Of a DNA stretch of 52,541 bases, positions 45,589 to 52,541 are shown piece by piece. The notes beneath the pieces are model-generated. The model did no database searches, was not told where the DNA came from, and saw only the letters and a program-made list of their open reading frames with translations. Within the stretch, counting starts at the first letter, position 1. Each line of letters begins with the position of its first letter. Source of the stretch: Desulfobacteraceae bacterium (GTDB lineage: Bacteria; Desulfobacterota; Desulfobacteria; Desulfobacterales; JAABRJ01); NCBI GenBank assembly GCA_022340425.1, contig JAJDNY010000031.1, forward strand, positions 1-52,541. Direction: 5' to 3'. The position numbers and the translations under genes were made by a program.

Positions 45589-46110
45589 ATGATTCAGCGC
45601 ATCGCCATCACCGGGCCCGAGTGCAGCGGCAAAACCTCCCTGGCAGAAGCGCTTGCCGGCCATTACGGGACTCTCTGGGTGCCGGAATACGCCCGGGAAT
45701 ACCTGGCCGCCCTGGGCCGGCCCTACCGTTTCGAGGACATCGGCGCCATCGCCCGCGGCCAGCTGCAACGCGAAGCCCGCGCTGCACACCGAGCCAAGCG
45801 CTTTCTCTTCTGCGACACCGAGCCGATCGTCGCTAAAATCTGGAGCGAGGTCACGTTTCAGCGCTGTGACCCCTGGATTTTAGCCGCCCTGGAGAGCCGG
45901 CCGTATGCGCTCTACCTACTGACCGATATCGATCTGCCCTGGGAGGATGACCCGCTGCGGGAGCACCCCACCCGCCGCAAAACCCTTTTCCGGCGCTATC
46001 ACCGTGAATTGATCGCCCGCAAGCTGCCCTTTGAAGTGATTTCCGGCAGCCGGGGCGCGCGTCTGAGAAGGGCGGTCAGGGCCCTCGAGACGCGCTTTGC
46101 CTCATCGTGA
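45589..46110 (+). CDS. NadR-like P-loop kinase
   Basis: The 173-residue protein matches the C-terminal ribosylnicotinamide-kinase domain of NadR, which phosphorylates nicotinamide riboside for NAD salvage. Walker A is GPECSGKTSL (9-18). VPEYAREYL and LFCDTEPIVAKIWSEV are typical NadR segments, and DLPWEDDPLREHPTRR matches the lid region. The DNA-binding and adenylyltransferase domains of E. coli NadR are absent, so this is a stand-alone kinase. It precedes the LolA-like gene by 140 bases. The first nucleotides carry no strong Shine-Dalgarno. Confidence 0.88.
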   Translation: MIQRIAITGPECSGKTSLAEALAGHYGTLWVPEYAREYLAALGRPYRFEDIGAIARGQLQREARAAHRAKRFLFCDTEPIVAKIWSEVTFQRCDPWILAALESRPYALYLLTDIDLPWEDDPLREHPTRRKTLFRRYHRELIARKLPFEVISGSRGARLRRAVRALETRFASS

Positions 46111-46250
46111 GGCCGGCGCCGGCGGTTTTACCCCGACGCCGCTTTCTGCTACATGTATCCGAAAGCGGGGCTGCAGCCGCTTTTGCCGGCGCATACGCCG
46201 ATCCTCCCGAATCCCGTTCTTTTTTGCCCCCAGCGCCGCTGGAGAGCGCC

Positions 46251-47000
46251 ATGCACGCGATCCTGTCCGTTCTTCTGCTGTTGGCCCTCCTCTCGGGGTC
46301 CCCGGCGGCCGCCCTGGACGTCGATGCCATCGTTCGGGCGGGTTTCGATTACTGGCGCGGCCAGTCGTCGGCCAGCCTGGTGGAGATGACGATCCACCGG
46401 CCGCGCTGGCAGCGCACCATGACCATCCGGGCCTGGACCCGCGGCCAGGACCAGAGCATCTTCTGGATCATCGCCCCGCCCCGCGAAAATGGCACCGGGA
46501 CCCTCAAAAAACAGCGGCAGATGTGGATCTACAACCCCAAGATCAACCGCACGATCAAGATTCCGCCGTCCATGATGTCCCAATCCTGGATGGGGTCCGA
46601 CTTTTCCAACAACGACCTGGTCAAAAGCGACAGCCTGCTGCACGACTACACCCACGTCCTGATCGGCACCGGCACCCACCAGGGGCGCCGTGTCTACCAT
46701 ATCCGCTCGCTTCCCAAGGCCGGCGCACCGGTGGTGTGGGGCTGCCAGGAGCTGAAAATCCGGGAGGACTACATCCTGCTGGAGCAGACCTTTTTCGACG
46801 AGGATTTCAAGCCGGTCAAGGTTCTTTCCGCCGACCAGCTCCAGATGCTGGGCGGGCGCCTGTTTCCCAGGGTGTGGAAGATGCAGAAGGTTGAAACGCC
46901 GGCGGAATACACCCGTCTGGAATACCGGGAGCTGGCCTTCGACGTCGACTTGCCGGAGCGGCTGTTCACCCTCTCCGCCCTGAAGACGCCCCCGCGGTAG
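46251..47000 (+). CDS. LolA-like outer-membrane lipoprotein-sorting protein
   Basis: The 249-residue protein has a signal peptide (about 1-22, ending SPAAALD) and a LolA/LppX-like fold of the type annotated as outer membrane lipoprotein-sorting protein. The segments MWIYNPKINRTIKIPP and SQSWMGSDFSNNDLV are the family hallmark. It should bind a lipid or acyl chain in the periplasm. It is followed eight bases later by two FtsX-type permeases, an ATPase and a barrel, so it probably carries cargo between inner and outer membrane. The ATG at 46251 follows GGAGAG; the frame opens at 46107 inside the kinase end. Confidence 0.88.
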   Translation: MHAILSVLLLLALLSGSPAAALDVDAIVRAGFDYWRGQSSASLVEMTIHRPRWQRTMTIRAWTRGQDQSIFWIIAPPRENGTGTLKKQRQMWIYNPKINRTIKIPPSMMSQSWMGSDFSNNDLVKSDSLLHDYTHVLIGTGTHQGRRVYHIRSLPKAGAPVVWGCQELKIREDYILLEQTFFDEDFKPVKVLSADQLQMLGGRLFPRVWKMQKVETPAEYTRLEYRELAFDVDLPERLFTLSALKTPPR

Positions 47001-47007
47001 GCCGTCC

Positions 47008-48246
47008 ATGATGATCGACCTTAAAATCGCCTGGCGCAACCTCTGGCGCAACCCCCGCCGGTCGTTGCTGACCCTCGCCGCGATAGCCTTCGCCAGCGTG
47101 CTGCTGGTCTTTATGCTCTCCTGGCAGCTGGGCTCCTACGATACCATGATCAACGCCAGCGTCCGGATCCAGACAGGGCACCTGCAGGTCCAGGCGGCCG
47201 GCTACGAGGAAAAAAAAGAGATCTGGCGGGTGGTCGAGGACCCCTCGCAGGTGGCGGCGGTGCTGGAGGATACGGCCGGGGTGGCGGCCTATACATTCCG
47301 GGCAAGCGCCTTTTCGCTGGTGTCCTCCCGCGAGAGGACCTACGGTGTCCTGGTGCGCGGACTTGATCCCGGGCGCGAAACGGCGGTCTCCAGCGTGGCA
47401 CAGACCGTCCGCACGGGAAGGTTTCTTTCCGCGGGGGATGCCACAGGTGCCGTGGTGGGGGCCCTGCTGGCCCGCAACCTCAAGGTGGGGCTGGGCGACG
47501 AACTGGTGGTGATGGGGCAGGCCCGCGACGGCTCTATTGCCGCGGCGGTGCTGAACGTCGTGGGTATTTTCAGTTCCGGCCAGGATGATCTCGACCGCGG
47601 TGTTCTCCAGATGCCTCTCCAAACCTTCCAGGAGGCGTTCGCAATGGACGGGGCGGTGCACGCCGTGGTGGTGCGCTGCGATGAACTGGGGGCGGTTGCC
47701 TCGGTCCAGACGGCGGTCGCCGGGGCTCTCGGCGCGGCGGGGGCCGACCGTGAGCTGGTCGTGCTGGACTGGATGGCCCTGCTGCCGGGCCTGGTCCAGA
47801 GCATCCAACTGGACCTGGTCAGCGGCGTGATCTTCTATCTGATCCTGGTGGTGGTGGTGGCCTTCAGCATTCTCAACACCTTTCTGATGGCGGTCTTCGA
47901 GCGCACCCGTGAATTCGGCGTCTTCATGGCCCTGGGCACCTCGCCGGCGCGGCTGGTGCGGATGCTGATGCTGGAGTCGGCGGTCATGACCCTGACGGGG
48001 ATCCTGGTGGGGATTTTTCTCGGCGTCCTGCTGACCGCCTATTTCCAGCATCATGGAATCGTGATCCCCGGGGCTGCGGAACTGCTGGCGCAGTATGGCC
48101 TGCCCGCGCGGATGCATCCGAAACTCTCCTGGCTCTCGGTTGGTCTGGGGCCGCTGGTGGTGATGATCCTGACGCTGCTGACGGCCCTTTACCCGGCGCT
48201 GCGCGTGCGGCGCCTGAAACCGGTGGCGGCCATGCGGGCGGTGTGA
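47008..48246 (+). CDS. FtsX/MacB-type ABC permease, first paralogue
   Basis: The 412-residue inner-membrane protein has one N-terminal helix, a large periplasmic MacB-like domain (about 45-270) and three C-terminal helices, as in LolE/MacB. It begins MMIDLKIAWRNLWRNPRRSL, which is characteristic, and the coupling loop FERTREFGVFMALGTSPARL is present. With its paralogue at 48251 and the ATPase at 49536 it should form a mechanotransmission ABC system that moves lipids or lipoproteins out of the inner membrane instead of pumping small solutes. Gap to the LolA-like gene is seven bases. Confidence 0.92.
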   Translation: MMIDLKIAWRNLWRNPRRSLLTLAAIAFASVLLVFMLSWQLGSYDTMINASVRIQTGHLQVQAAGYEEKKEIWRVVEDPSQVAAVLEDTAGVAAYTFRASAFSLVSSRERTYGVLVRGLDPGRETAVSSVAQTVRTGRFLSAGDATGAVVGALLARNLKVGLGDELVVMGQARDGSIAAAVLNVVGIFSSGQDDLDRGVLQMPLQTFQEAFAMDGAVHAVVVRCDELGAVASVQTAVAGALGAAGADRELVVLDWMALLPGLVQSIQLDLVSGVIFYLILVVVVAFSILNTFLMAVFERTREFGVFMALGTSPARLVRMLMLESAVMTLTGILVGIFLGVLLTAYFQHHGIVIPGAAELLAQYGLPARMHPKLSWLSVGLGPLVVMILTLLTALYPALRVRRLKPVAAMRAV

Positions 48247-48250
48247 GGCG

Positions 48251-49480
48251 TTGGGGATCTACCTGCAGATGGCCTGGCGCAACGTCTGGCGCAACCGACG
48301 GCGGACCCTGGTGATCCTCACCGCGGTGGTGATCGGGGTGTGGAGCATGATCTGCGTCGGGGCGCTCTCGCGCGGGATTGCGGACCAGATGGTGCAAAAC
48401 GGTATCGCCACCCTCACCGGCCACCTGCAGATCCACCGCCGGGGCTTTCGCAGCGATCCGGTGGTGGAAAACAGCATGACCGATCCCGCTGCCGTGCTGG
48501 CGCGGCTGCCGGCGCTTCTGCCGCCGGGCAGTCGGTGGAGCGTGCGCGTGCGGGTGAATGCGGTGGCCGCCAATGCGCGCCACTCCGGCGGAGTCACCCT
48601 GGTGGGGGTCGACCCGGCTCGGGAGGCGCAGGTTTCCTTTATCGGCGGCGGGGTCACCACGGGCGTGTTTCTTCCGCCCGATGTGCCCTGGGCGATCGTG
48701 GTGGGACGTGCCCTGGCCGAGCAGTTCGACACCCGGCCGGGACGTAAGTTGGTCTTGATGAGCCAGGACACGGAGCGGGAGATTGCCTCCCGGGCCTTTC
48801 GCATCACGGGCGTTTTCGACGCCGAGATGGCCGCCACGGAAAAGCAGTTCGTTTTCGTGAATCTGGCGCAAGCCCGCGAGATGTTGAAGCTCGGCGGGGG
48901 GGCTTCGGAGGTGGCGATCGTGCTGCCCGACCCTCGGCTGGTGGATACCGTCGCCCACCGCCTGCGGACCGCCCTGGCGTCGGAGCGCTGCGAGGTCCAC
49001 ACCTGGCAAGAACTCCTGCCGCTGGTGACCGCCATCCTGAAGATGTACGACGTTTTCATCTTCCTGTGGTTTCTGGTGGTCTTCGTCGCCATGAGCTTCG
49101 GGATCGTCAACACCACCCTGATGGCCGTTTTTGAGCGCATCCGTGAATTCGGGCTGCTGCGGGCTCTCGGCATGAAACCCTCGGGGATCGTGGCCTCGGT
49201 GCTGACCGAATCCCTGATGCTGCTGGCCCTGGGCAGCGGTCTCGGCAATGCCCTGGGCCTGGCCTCGGTCCTGGCGCTTTCCGAGCGCGGCATCGACCTT
49301 TCGGCCATGGCGGCGGGTTTGGAGTTTGCCGGGATGGGGCGGGTGATCATACCCCGGATCGTCACCCTGGATCTCGCCCTGGCCAACGGGGTGGTGCTCG
49401 TGCTGGGGGCGGTCGTCAGCGTCTATCCGGCCCTCAAGGCGGCCCGCGTCACCCCTGTCGAAGCCCTGAGCCACACCTGA
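48251..49480 (+). CDS. FtsX/MacB-type ABC permease, second paralogue
   Basis: The 409-residue protein has the same layout as its neighbour: LQMAWRNVWRNRRRTLVIL at the N-terminus, a periplasmic MacB-like domain and three C-terminal helices with the coupling loop FERIREFGLLRALGMKPSG. It starts with TTG at 48251, four bases after the previous stop; an ATG at 48269 would cut into the conserved N-terminus. A tandem pair like LolC/LolE suggests a heterodimer. It ends 55 bases before the ATPase gene. Confidence 0.9.
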   Translation: MGIYLQMAWRNVWRNRRRTLVILTAVVIGVWSMICVGALSRGIADQMVQNGIATLTGHLQIHRRGFRSDPVVENSMTDPAAVLARLPALLPPGSRWSVRVRVNAVAANARHSGGVTLVGVDPAREAQVSFIGGGVTTGVFLPPDVPWAIVVGRALAEQFDTRPGRKLVLMSQDTEREIASRAFRITGVFDAEMAATEKQFVFVNLAQAREMLKLGGGASEVAIVLPDPRLVDTVAHRLRTALASERCEVHTWQELLPLVTAILKMYDVFIFLWFLVVFVAMSFGIVNTTLMAVFERIREFGLLRALGMKPSGIVASVLTESLMLLALGSGLGNALGLASVLALSERGIDLSAMAAGLEFAGMGRVIIPRIVTLDLALANGVVLVLGAVVSVYPALKAARVTPVEALSHT

Positions 49481-49535
49481 GGCGGCGTTTTAAAAGCCGC
49501 CGGCTGGGCTGCGGCGCCATCGTGGAGTAAGGCGG

Positions 49536-50219
49536 ATGGACCTCGTCGTGTGCAATGATATCGTCAAACGCTATCACCAGGGGCGGGTGCAGGTCACGGC
49601 CCTCAACGGGGTCAGCCTTGCCATCGAAAGGGGCGCCTTCATCGCCCTGGCCGGGCCCTCGGGGTCGGGCAAGACCACGCTGCTCAACATCATCGGCGGT
49701 CTGGACAGTGCCGACGAGGGCAGTGTCCGGGTGGAGGGCCGCGAGCTGGCGCACCTGACCCCGGCGCAGCTGGCCGAAATGCGGCTGCGCAAGGTGGGGT
49801 TCGTTTTTCAGGCTTACAACCTCATTCCGGTGCTTTCGGCGCTTGAAAACGTGGAGTTTGTCATGCTGCTGCAGGGCATGCCCGCGGCTGAGAGGCGCGC
49901 GCGGGCCCGGGCGATCCTGGCGGAGGTGGGGTTGGGGGAGATGTGCGACCGCCGACCGGCGGAACTCTCCGGCGGCCAGCAGCAGCGGGTGGCCGTGGCC
50001 CGCGCGATCGTCGCGGCCCCCACGATCGTGCTGGCGGACGAACCCACCGCCAACCTGGACTCCAAGGCCGGCAAGGGCCTCCTGAGTCTGATGGCGGAGA
50101 TGAACGCCAGGAAAAACGTGACCTTCGTTTTCTCCACCCACGACCGGATGGTCATGGACTTCGCCCGGCGTCTGGTTTTGCTCCACGACGGGCGGGTGGC
50201 CGAGGACCGGGTGAAGTAG
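49536..50219 (+). CDS. LolD/MacB-type ABC transporter ATPase
   Basis: The 227-residue ATPase has Walker A GPSGSGKTT (40-48), the Q-loop in FVFQAYNLIPVLSALENV, the ABC signature LSGGQQQRVAVARAIV and Walker B TIVLADEPTANLD. FQAYNLIPVLSALENV is typical of the LolD/MacB/FtsE group, which drives FtsX-fold permeases. The only matching permeases nearby are the two upstream genes, so it powers them. It may also serve the orphan LolC-like permease at 18674, but that is speculation. Confidence 0.95.
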   Translation: MDLVVCNDIVKRYHQGRVQVTALNGVSLAIERGAFIALAGPSGSGKTTLLNIIGGLDSADEGSVRVEGRELAHLTPAQLAEMRLRKVGFVFQAYNLIPVLSALENVEFVMLLQGMPAAERRARARAILAEVGLGEMCDRRPAELSGGQQQRVAVARAIVAAPTIVLADEPTANLDSKAGKGLLSLMAEMNARKNVTFVFSTHDRMVMDFARRLVLLHDGRVAEDRVK

Positions 50220-50236
50220 GAGGCATTTGGCAGGCG

Positions 50237-51595
50237 ATGGGGGCAAAGCCGGTCAGAGCGGACGGGTGCTTTCCCATGGGCCGCGGCGGCCTTCCGGCCG
50301 CGCTGGTGACTCTGGTGCTGGTGCTTCACGCGGCAGCCGGCTGGACGATGAACACTGAATCCGGGGACGCGGCCGCACCTGCGACGGTCGAAGCGCAGTG
50401 GGGCGGGCACCTGAAGCTGCGGGGCAGCGTGGCGTGGCCCCGGTCGGACACCCTCTACGGCGAGCTGGACACCAACCCCTGGCTGGACGGCAACGGGGAA
50501 TTCCGTTTGAAAAACAAGCTCTTCTTTGGAAAACAGGCGGTTTTCGAAACCCACTACGAGGCCCTGTTCGCAGGGGGGGACACCCGCCGGCGGACCAATG
50601 CGCTGGCCCTGTCCAGCGCCGGCAGCACCGTCCGCTCTTTCGTCGTTCCCCGCCAGCTCCAGGACGATCGCCGTCTGCTGGACCTCACCAGTACCATCGC
50701 GGAGAATGACAGCACCCTGGTGTTTCAACGCCTGGACCGCCTGTCGCTGACCCTCACCCCGTCCTGGGGGCTGGTGCGCGTGGGCCGCCAGGCCGTGACC
50801 TGGGGCAACGGCCTGGTGTTCAACCCCATGGACCTCTTCAACCCCTTCGCTCCGGTGCAAATCGATCGCGACTACAAGGTCGGCGACGACATGGCCCTTG
50901 TCCAGGCGGCGTTGGGTGCCGGCGCCAGCGGCCAGATCCTCTATGTTCCGCGGCGCAATCCGGACAGCGGCGACGTGGGCTGGAACCAGAGTTCGCTTGC
51001 CGGAAAGACCCATTTCGCCGGGGGGCCGGTGGAATGGGACCTGATGGCCGCGCACCACTACGGCGACCAGGTGGGCGGCATCGGCAGCAGCGGCTACCTC
51101 GGCGATGCCGCCTGGCGCGCGGACGGCACCTGGACGTTTCTGGAAGACGGCGGCGGTTTTGCGGCCTTCGTCGCCAACCTGGACTATTCATGGACCCTCT
51201 TGGGGAAAAACTGGTACGCTCTGGCCGAATTTTATTACAATGGCCTCGGGGTTTCGGACCCCCGCGAGGCCCTGGAGGACCAAGACCTGCGGCTGCGCCT
51301 GGAGCGGGGTGAACTCTTCACCCTGGGACGCTTCTACCTGGCCGGGTCCCAGCGGGTGGAGCTGCACCCGCTGGTCAACGTGTTTTTGACGGCCATCGTC
51401 AACCTGGGGGACCCCTCGGGGATCCTCCAGCCGCGGATCGTGTGGGATGCCGCCCAGAATCTGCAACTGACCGGCGGCCTGAATCTCTTCTGGGGCGGGC
51501 CGGGCACCGAGTATGGCGGGGTGGTGCCCCCCGACTCCGGCCTGCGCCTGCGATCGCCGGAGAGCGCCTACCTGTGGGTCAGCTACTTTTTCTGA
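50237..51595 (+). CDS. Outer-membrane beta-barrel protein of the export cassette
   Basis: The 452-residue protein has a hydrophobic signal segment (about 20-36, LVTLVLVLHAAAGW) and a body of alternating aromatic strands with many Gly and Asn turns. It ends YLWVSYFF, the C-terminal aromatic signature for BAM-assembled barrels. WGLVRVGRQAVTWGNGLVFNPMDLFNPF resembles DUF1302-type porins. It begins 17 bases after the ATPase gene and should be the outer-membrane part of the LolA-like/ABC system. The ATG at 50276 is an alternative start giving a shorter signal peptide. Confidence 0.8.
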   Translation: MGAKPVRADGCFPMGRGGLPAALVTLVLVLHAAAGWTMNTESGDAAAPATVEAQWGGHLKLRGSVAWPRSDTLYGELDTNPWLDGNGEFRLKNKLFFGKQAVFETHYEALFAGGDTRRRTNALALSSAGSTVRSFVVPRQLQDDRRLLDLTSTIAENDSTLVFQRLDRLSLTLTPSWGLVRVGRQAVTWGNGLVFNPMDLFNPFAPVQIDRDYKVGDDMALVQAALGAGASGQILYVPRRNPDSGDVGWNQSSLAGKTHFAGGPVEWDLMAAHHYGDQVGGIGSSGYLGDAAWRADGTWTFLEDGGGFAAFVANLDYSWTLLGKNWYALAEFYYNGLGVSDPREALEDQDLRLRLERGELFTLGRFYLAGSQRVELHPLVNVFLTAIVNLGDPSGILQPRIVWDAAQNLQLTGGLNLFWGGPGTEYGGVVPPDSGLRLRSPESAYLWVSYFF

Positions 51596-51718
51596 CACCC
51601 CGGTTCGATCGCCCGGCGGCCAAGGGTCGCGGTCATTGTCACCGTCCTCCTGACTGGCAAGCCCACCGTTTTAAAAAAGAATTGACCCGACCCCCGGCAG
51701 GGCGCTATGGGTTGCCTA

Positions 51719-51740
51719 AAAATGAGTTATATCTCATTTT
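51719..51740. promoter_or_regulatory. Palindrome AAAATGAG-N6-CTCATTTT upstream of the hypothetical gene
   Basis: A perfect eight-base inverted repeat with a six-base TTATAT centre lies about 30 bases before the start at 51771, in a locally AT-rich stretch. Its size and position suit the operator of a dimeric regulator or overlap with a -10 element. The matching regulator is not known. Confidence 0.45.
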
Positions 51741-51770
51741 GAATCTAATCTTTCCCAGGAGGCGCTCCCT

Positions 51771-52205
51771 ATGGCGACCGAAATCTGCATTGCTGAACTG
51801 GACAAGTTATTGCGAAACTGGAAGGACACTCCCCAAAGAACCAAAAAGGTTTTTATCGATCTCCAGGACCATCTATCCCAAAAAAGCGATCTGACCTTCG
51901 ACTTTGTCGCTCGGCCCGGCGTATCGTATTCACTGCGGGCCAAACATCACCGCCAGAGCCAGCGCCCGCTGTTCGCCATGGTGGATATCATCGACGACGA
52001 TCCCGACCAGCGCTGGCTCTCCGTTTGCTTTTTCGGCGAGATGATTACCGACCCGGATGAACTCGGTGACTTTGTACCGGAGGGCCTGCTGGGCGAAGAT
52101 GCCCATTGCTTCGATATCGAGGAATGGGATGAGGGCCTGTTGCAATACGTGCGCGATCGCCTCGACGAGGCTTACGACCATGCGGCAAAGGCAAGCTCCG
52201 GATAG
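51771..52205 (+). CDS. Conserved hypothetical protein, 144 residues
   Basis: The soluble acidic protein starts MATEICIAELDKLLRNW and contains FDFVARPGVSYSLRAKH, FAMVDIIDDDPDQRWLSVCF and an acidic C-terminal helix. A strong AGGAGG lies upstream of the ATG. I recall similar proteins from other Desulfobacterota but no function; no catalytic motif is visible. The codon use is less GC-rich than in the neighbours. The palindrome at 51719-51740 may control it. Confidence 0.75.
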   Translation: MATEICIAELDKLLRNWKDTPQRTKKVFIDLQDHLSQKSDLTFDFVARPGVSYSLRAKHHRQSQRPLFAMVDIIDDDPDQRWLSVCFFGEMITDPDELGDFVPEGLLGEDAHCFDIEEWDEGLLQYVRDRLDEAYDHAAKASSG

Positions 52206-52263
52206 CTGTCTGCGGACCTTTGGCCTCGCTTTAGAGTGCAGATTGAAGGTTGGCGGTTGGAGG

Positions 52264-52281
52264 CTTGGCCTGACGGCCAAG
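52264..52281. other. Short hairpin CTTGGCC-TGAC-GGCCAAG
   Basis: A perfect seven-base stem with a four-base loop lies about 60 bases after the hypothetical gene. No T-run follows, so a terminator role is only possible. Confidence 0.3.
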
Positions 52282-52388
52282 TTCGGTTGGAGGCGAATGC
52301 CTGGCGGCAGGGCATCAAGCTCAAAGGCGCGAGTGCCGCTATCCGTCGGTCCAACCGGGGCATTTTTCTGGGGCGGAAGGAAAACGAC

Positions 52389-52541
52389 ATGGATGCGATG
52401 ATGATCGATACAATCGGGCCGGTGACGGCGGGCAGCCGGCCGCTGGCGGCGGTGGAAATGCCGGTGCCCGTGCCCGGGGTCGGCGAGATTCTGATCCGGG
52501 TGGCGGCCTGCGGGGTCTGCCACACCGAGCTGGATGAAATC
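52389..52541 (+). CDS. Zinc-dependent alcohol dehydrogenase, 5' part only
   Basis: The first 51 codons of a medium-chain dehydrogenase are present before the window ends. VPVPGVGEILIRVAACGVCHTELDEI is the GroES-like N-terminal domain, and the cysteine in GVCHTE is the first ligand of the catalytic zinc. The substrate cannot be deduced from this part. An ATG at 52398 is an alternative start. Confidence 0.85.
   Translation, partial: MDAMMIDTIGPVTAGSRPLAAVEMPVPVPGVGEILIRVAACGVCHTELDEI

Noticed and set aside
47984-49474. 496-codon minus-strand frame
   Set aside because: Antisense to the two FtsX-type permeases; composition dominated by His, Gln, Gly and Asp as expected for shadows.
1-52541. CRISPR arrays, rRNA, tRNA, transposases, phage genes
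   Set aside because: Scanned by eye; no regularly spaced repeats, no tRNA-like cloverleaf, no transposase or integrase motifs found.

Overview
The window is high-GC DNA, densely coded on both strands, and reads as a chromosome segment of an anaerobic Desulfobacterota (former Deltaproteobacteria), probably a sulfate-reducer-like lineage. This is inferred from an HdrD-like iron-sulfur protein, a cytoplasmic molybdopterin/iron-sulfur/flavin redox cluster, many hybrid histidine kinases, a two-CW cysteine module in a sensor kinase and long intergenic palindromes. I saw no rRNA, tRNA, CRISPR array, insertion sequence or phage gene.

Layout. 1-1034 (-) is a truncated HdrD-like protein. 1626-5378 (+) holds a hybrid histidine kinase, a Bcp peroxiredoxin and an overlapping histone-deacetylase-family hydrolase. 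5512-5973 (-) is ssb. 6238-12978 (+) is a housekeeping run: EamA transporter, rRNA methyltransferase, gpmA, ABM protein, TatD nuclease, SMUG1-like glycosylase, CDF cation transporter, VUT transporter. 13046-14398 (-) is purB. 14767-23766 (+) carries envelope and general functions: MltF-like transglycosylase, a presenilin-like membrane protein, SDR, periplasmic cyclophilin, LolC/E permease, RtcB, UppP and a phosphohexomutase. 23812-30330 (+) has an ExeA-like ATPase fused to OmpA, an MFS transporter and a large hybrid kinase. 30358-32354 (-) has a CarS-like/metallophosphoesterase fusion and a NUDIX hydrolase; 32508-34871 (+) is an SLC13 transporter with four TrkA-C domains.

34897-38554 (-) is a signalling set: PhnD-like binding lipoprotein, two-CW sensor kinase, response regulator. 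38703-45343 (-) is a six-gene redox cluster: molybdopterin catalytic subunit, four-cluster ferredoxin, GltD-like flavoprotein, a 70-aa protein, a CBS protein and a NuoG/HoxU-like iron-sulfur protein. It has no Tat signal and no membrane anchor, so I infer a soluble NAD(P)H-linked molybdoenzyme.

45589-51595 (+) starts with a NadR-like kinase, followed by a LolA-like periplasmic protein, two FtsX-type permeases, a LolD/MacB-type ATPase and an outer-membrane barrel. These look like one envelope-spanning export system. The window ends with a small conserved hypothetical protein and the start of a zinc alcohol dehydrogenase.

The items most worth follow-up are the presenilin-like protein, the CarS/phosphoesterase fusion, the soluble molybdoenzyme cluster with a shared C-terminal cysteine module and a cysteine-less NuoF-like domain, the ATPase-OmpA fusion, and two long palindromic intergenic elements.
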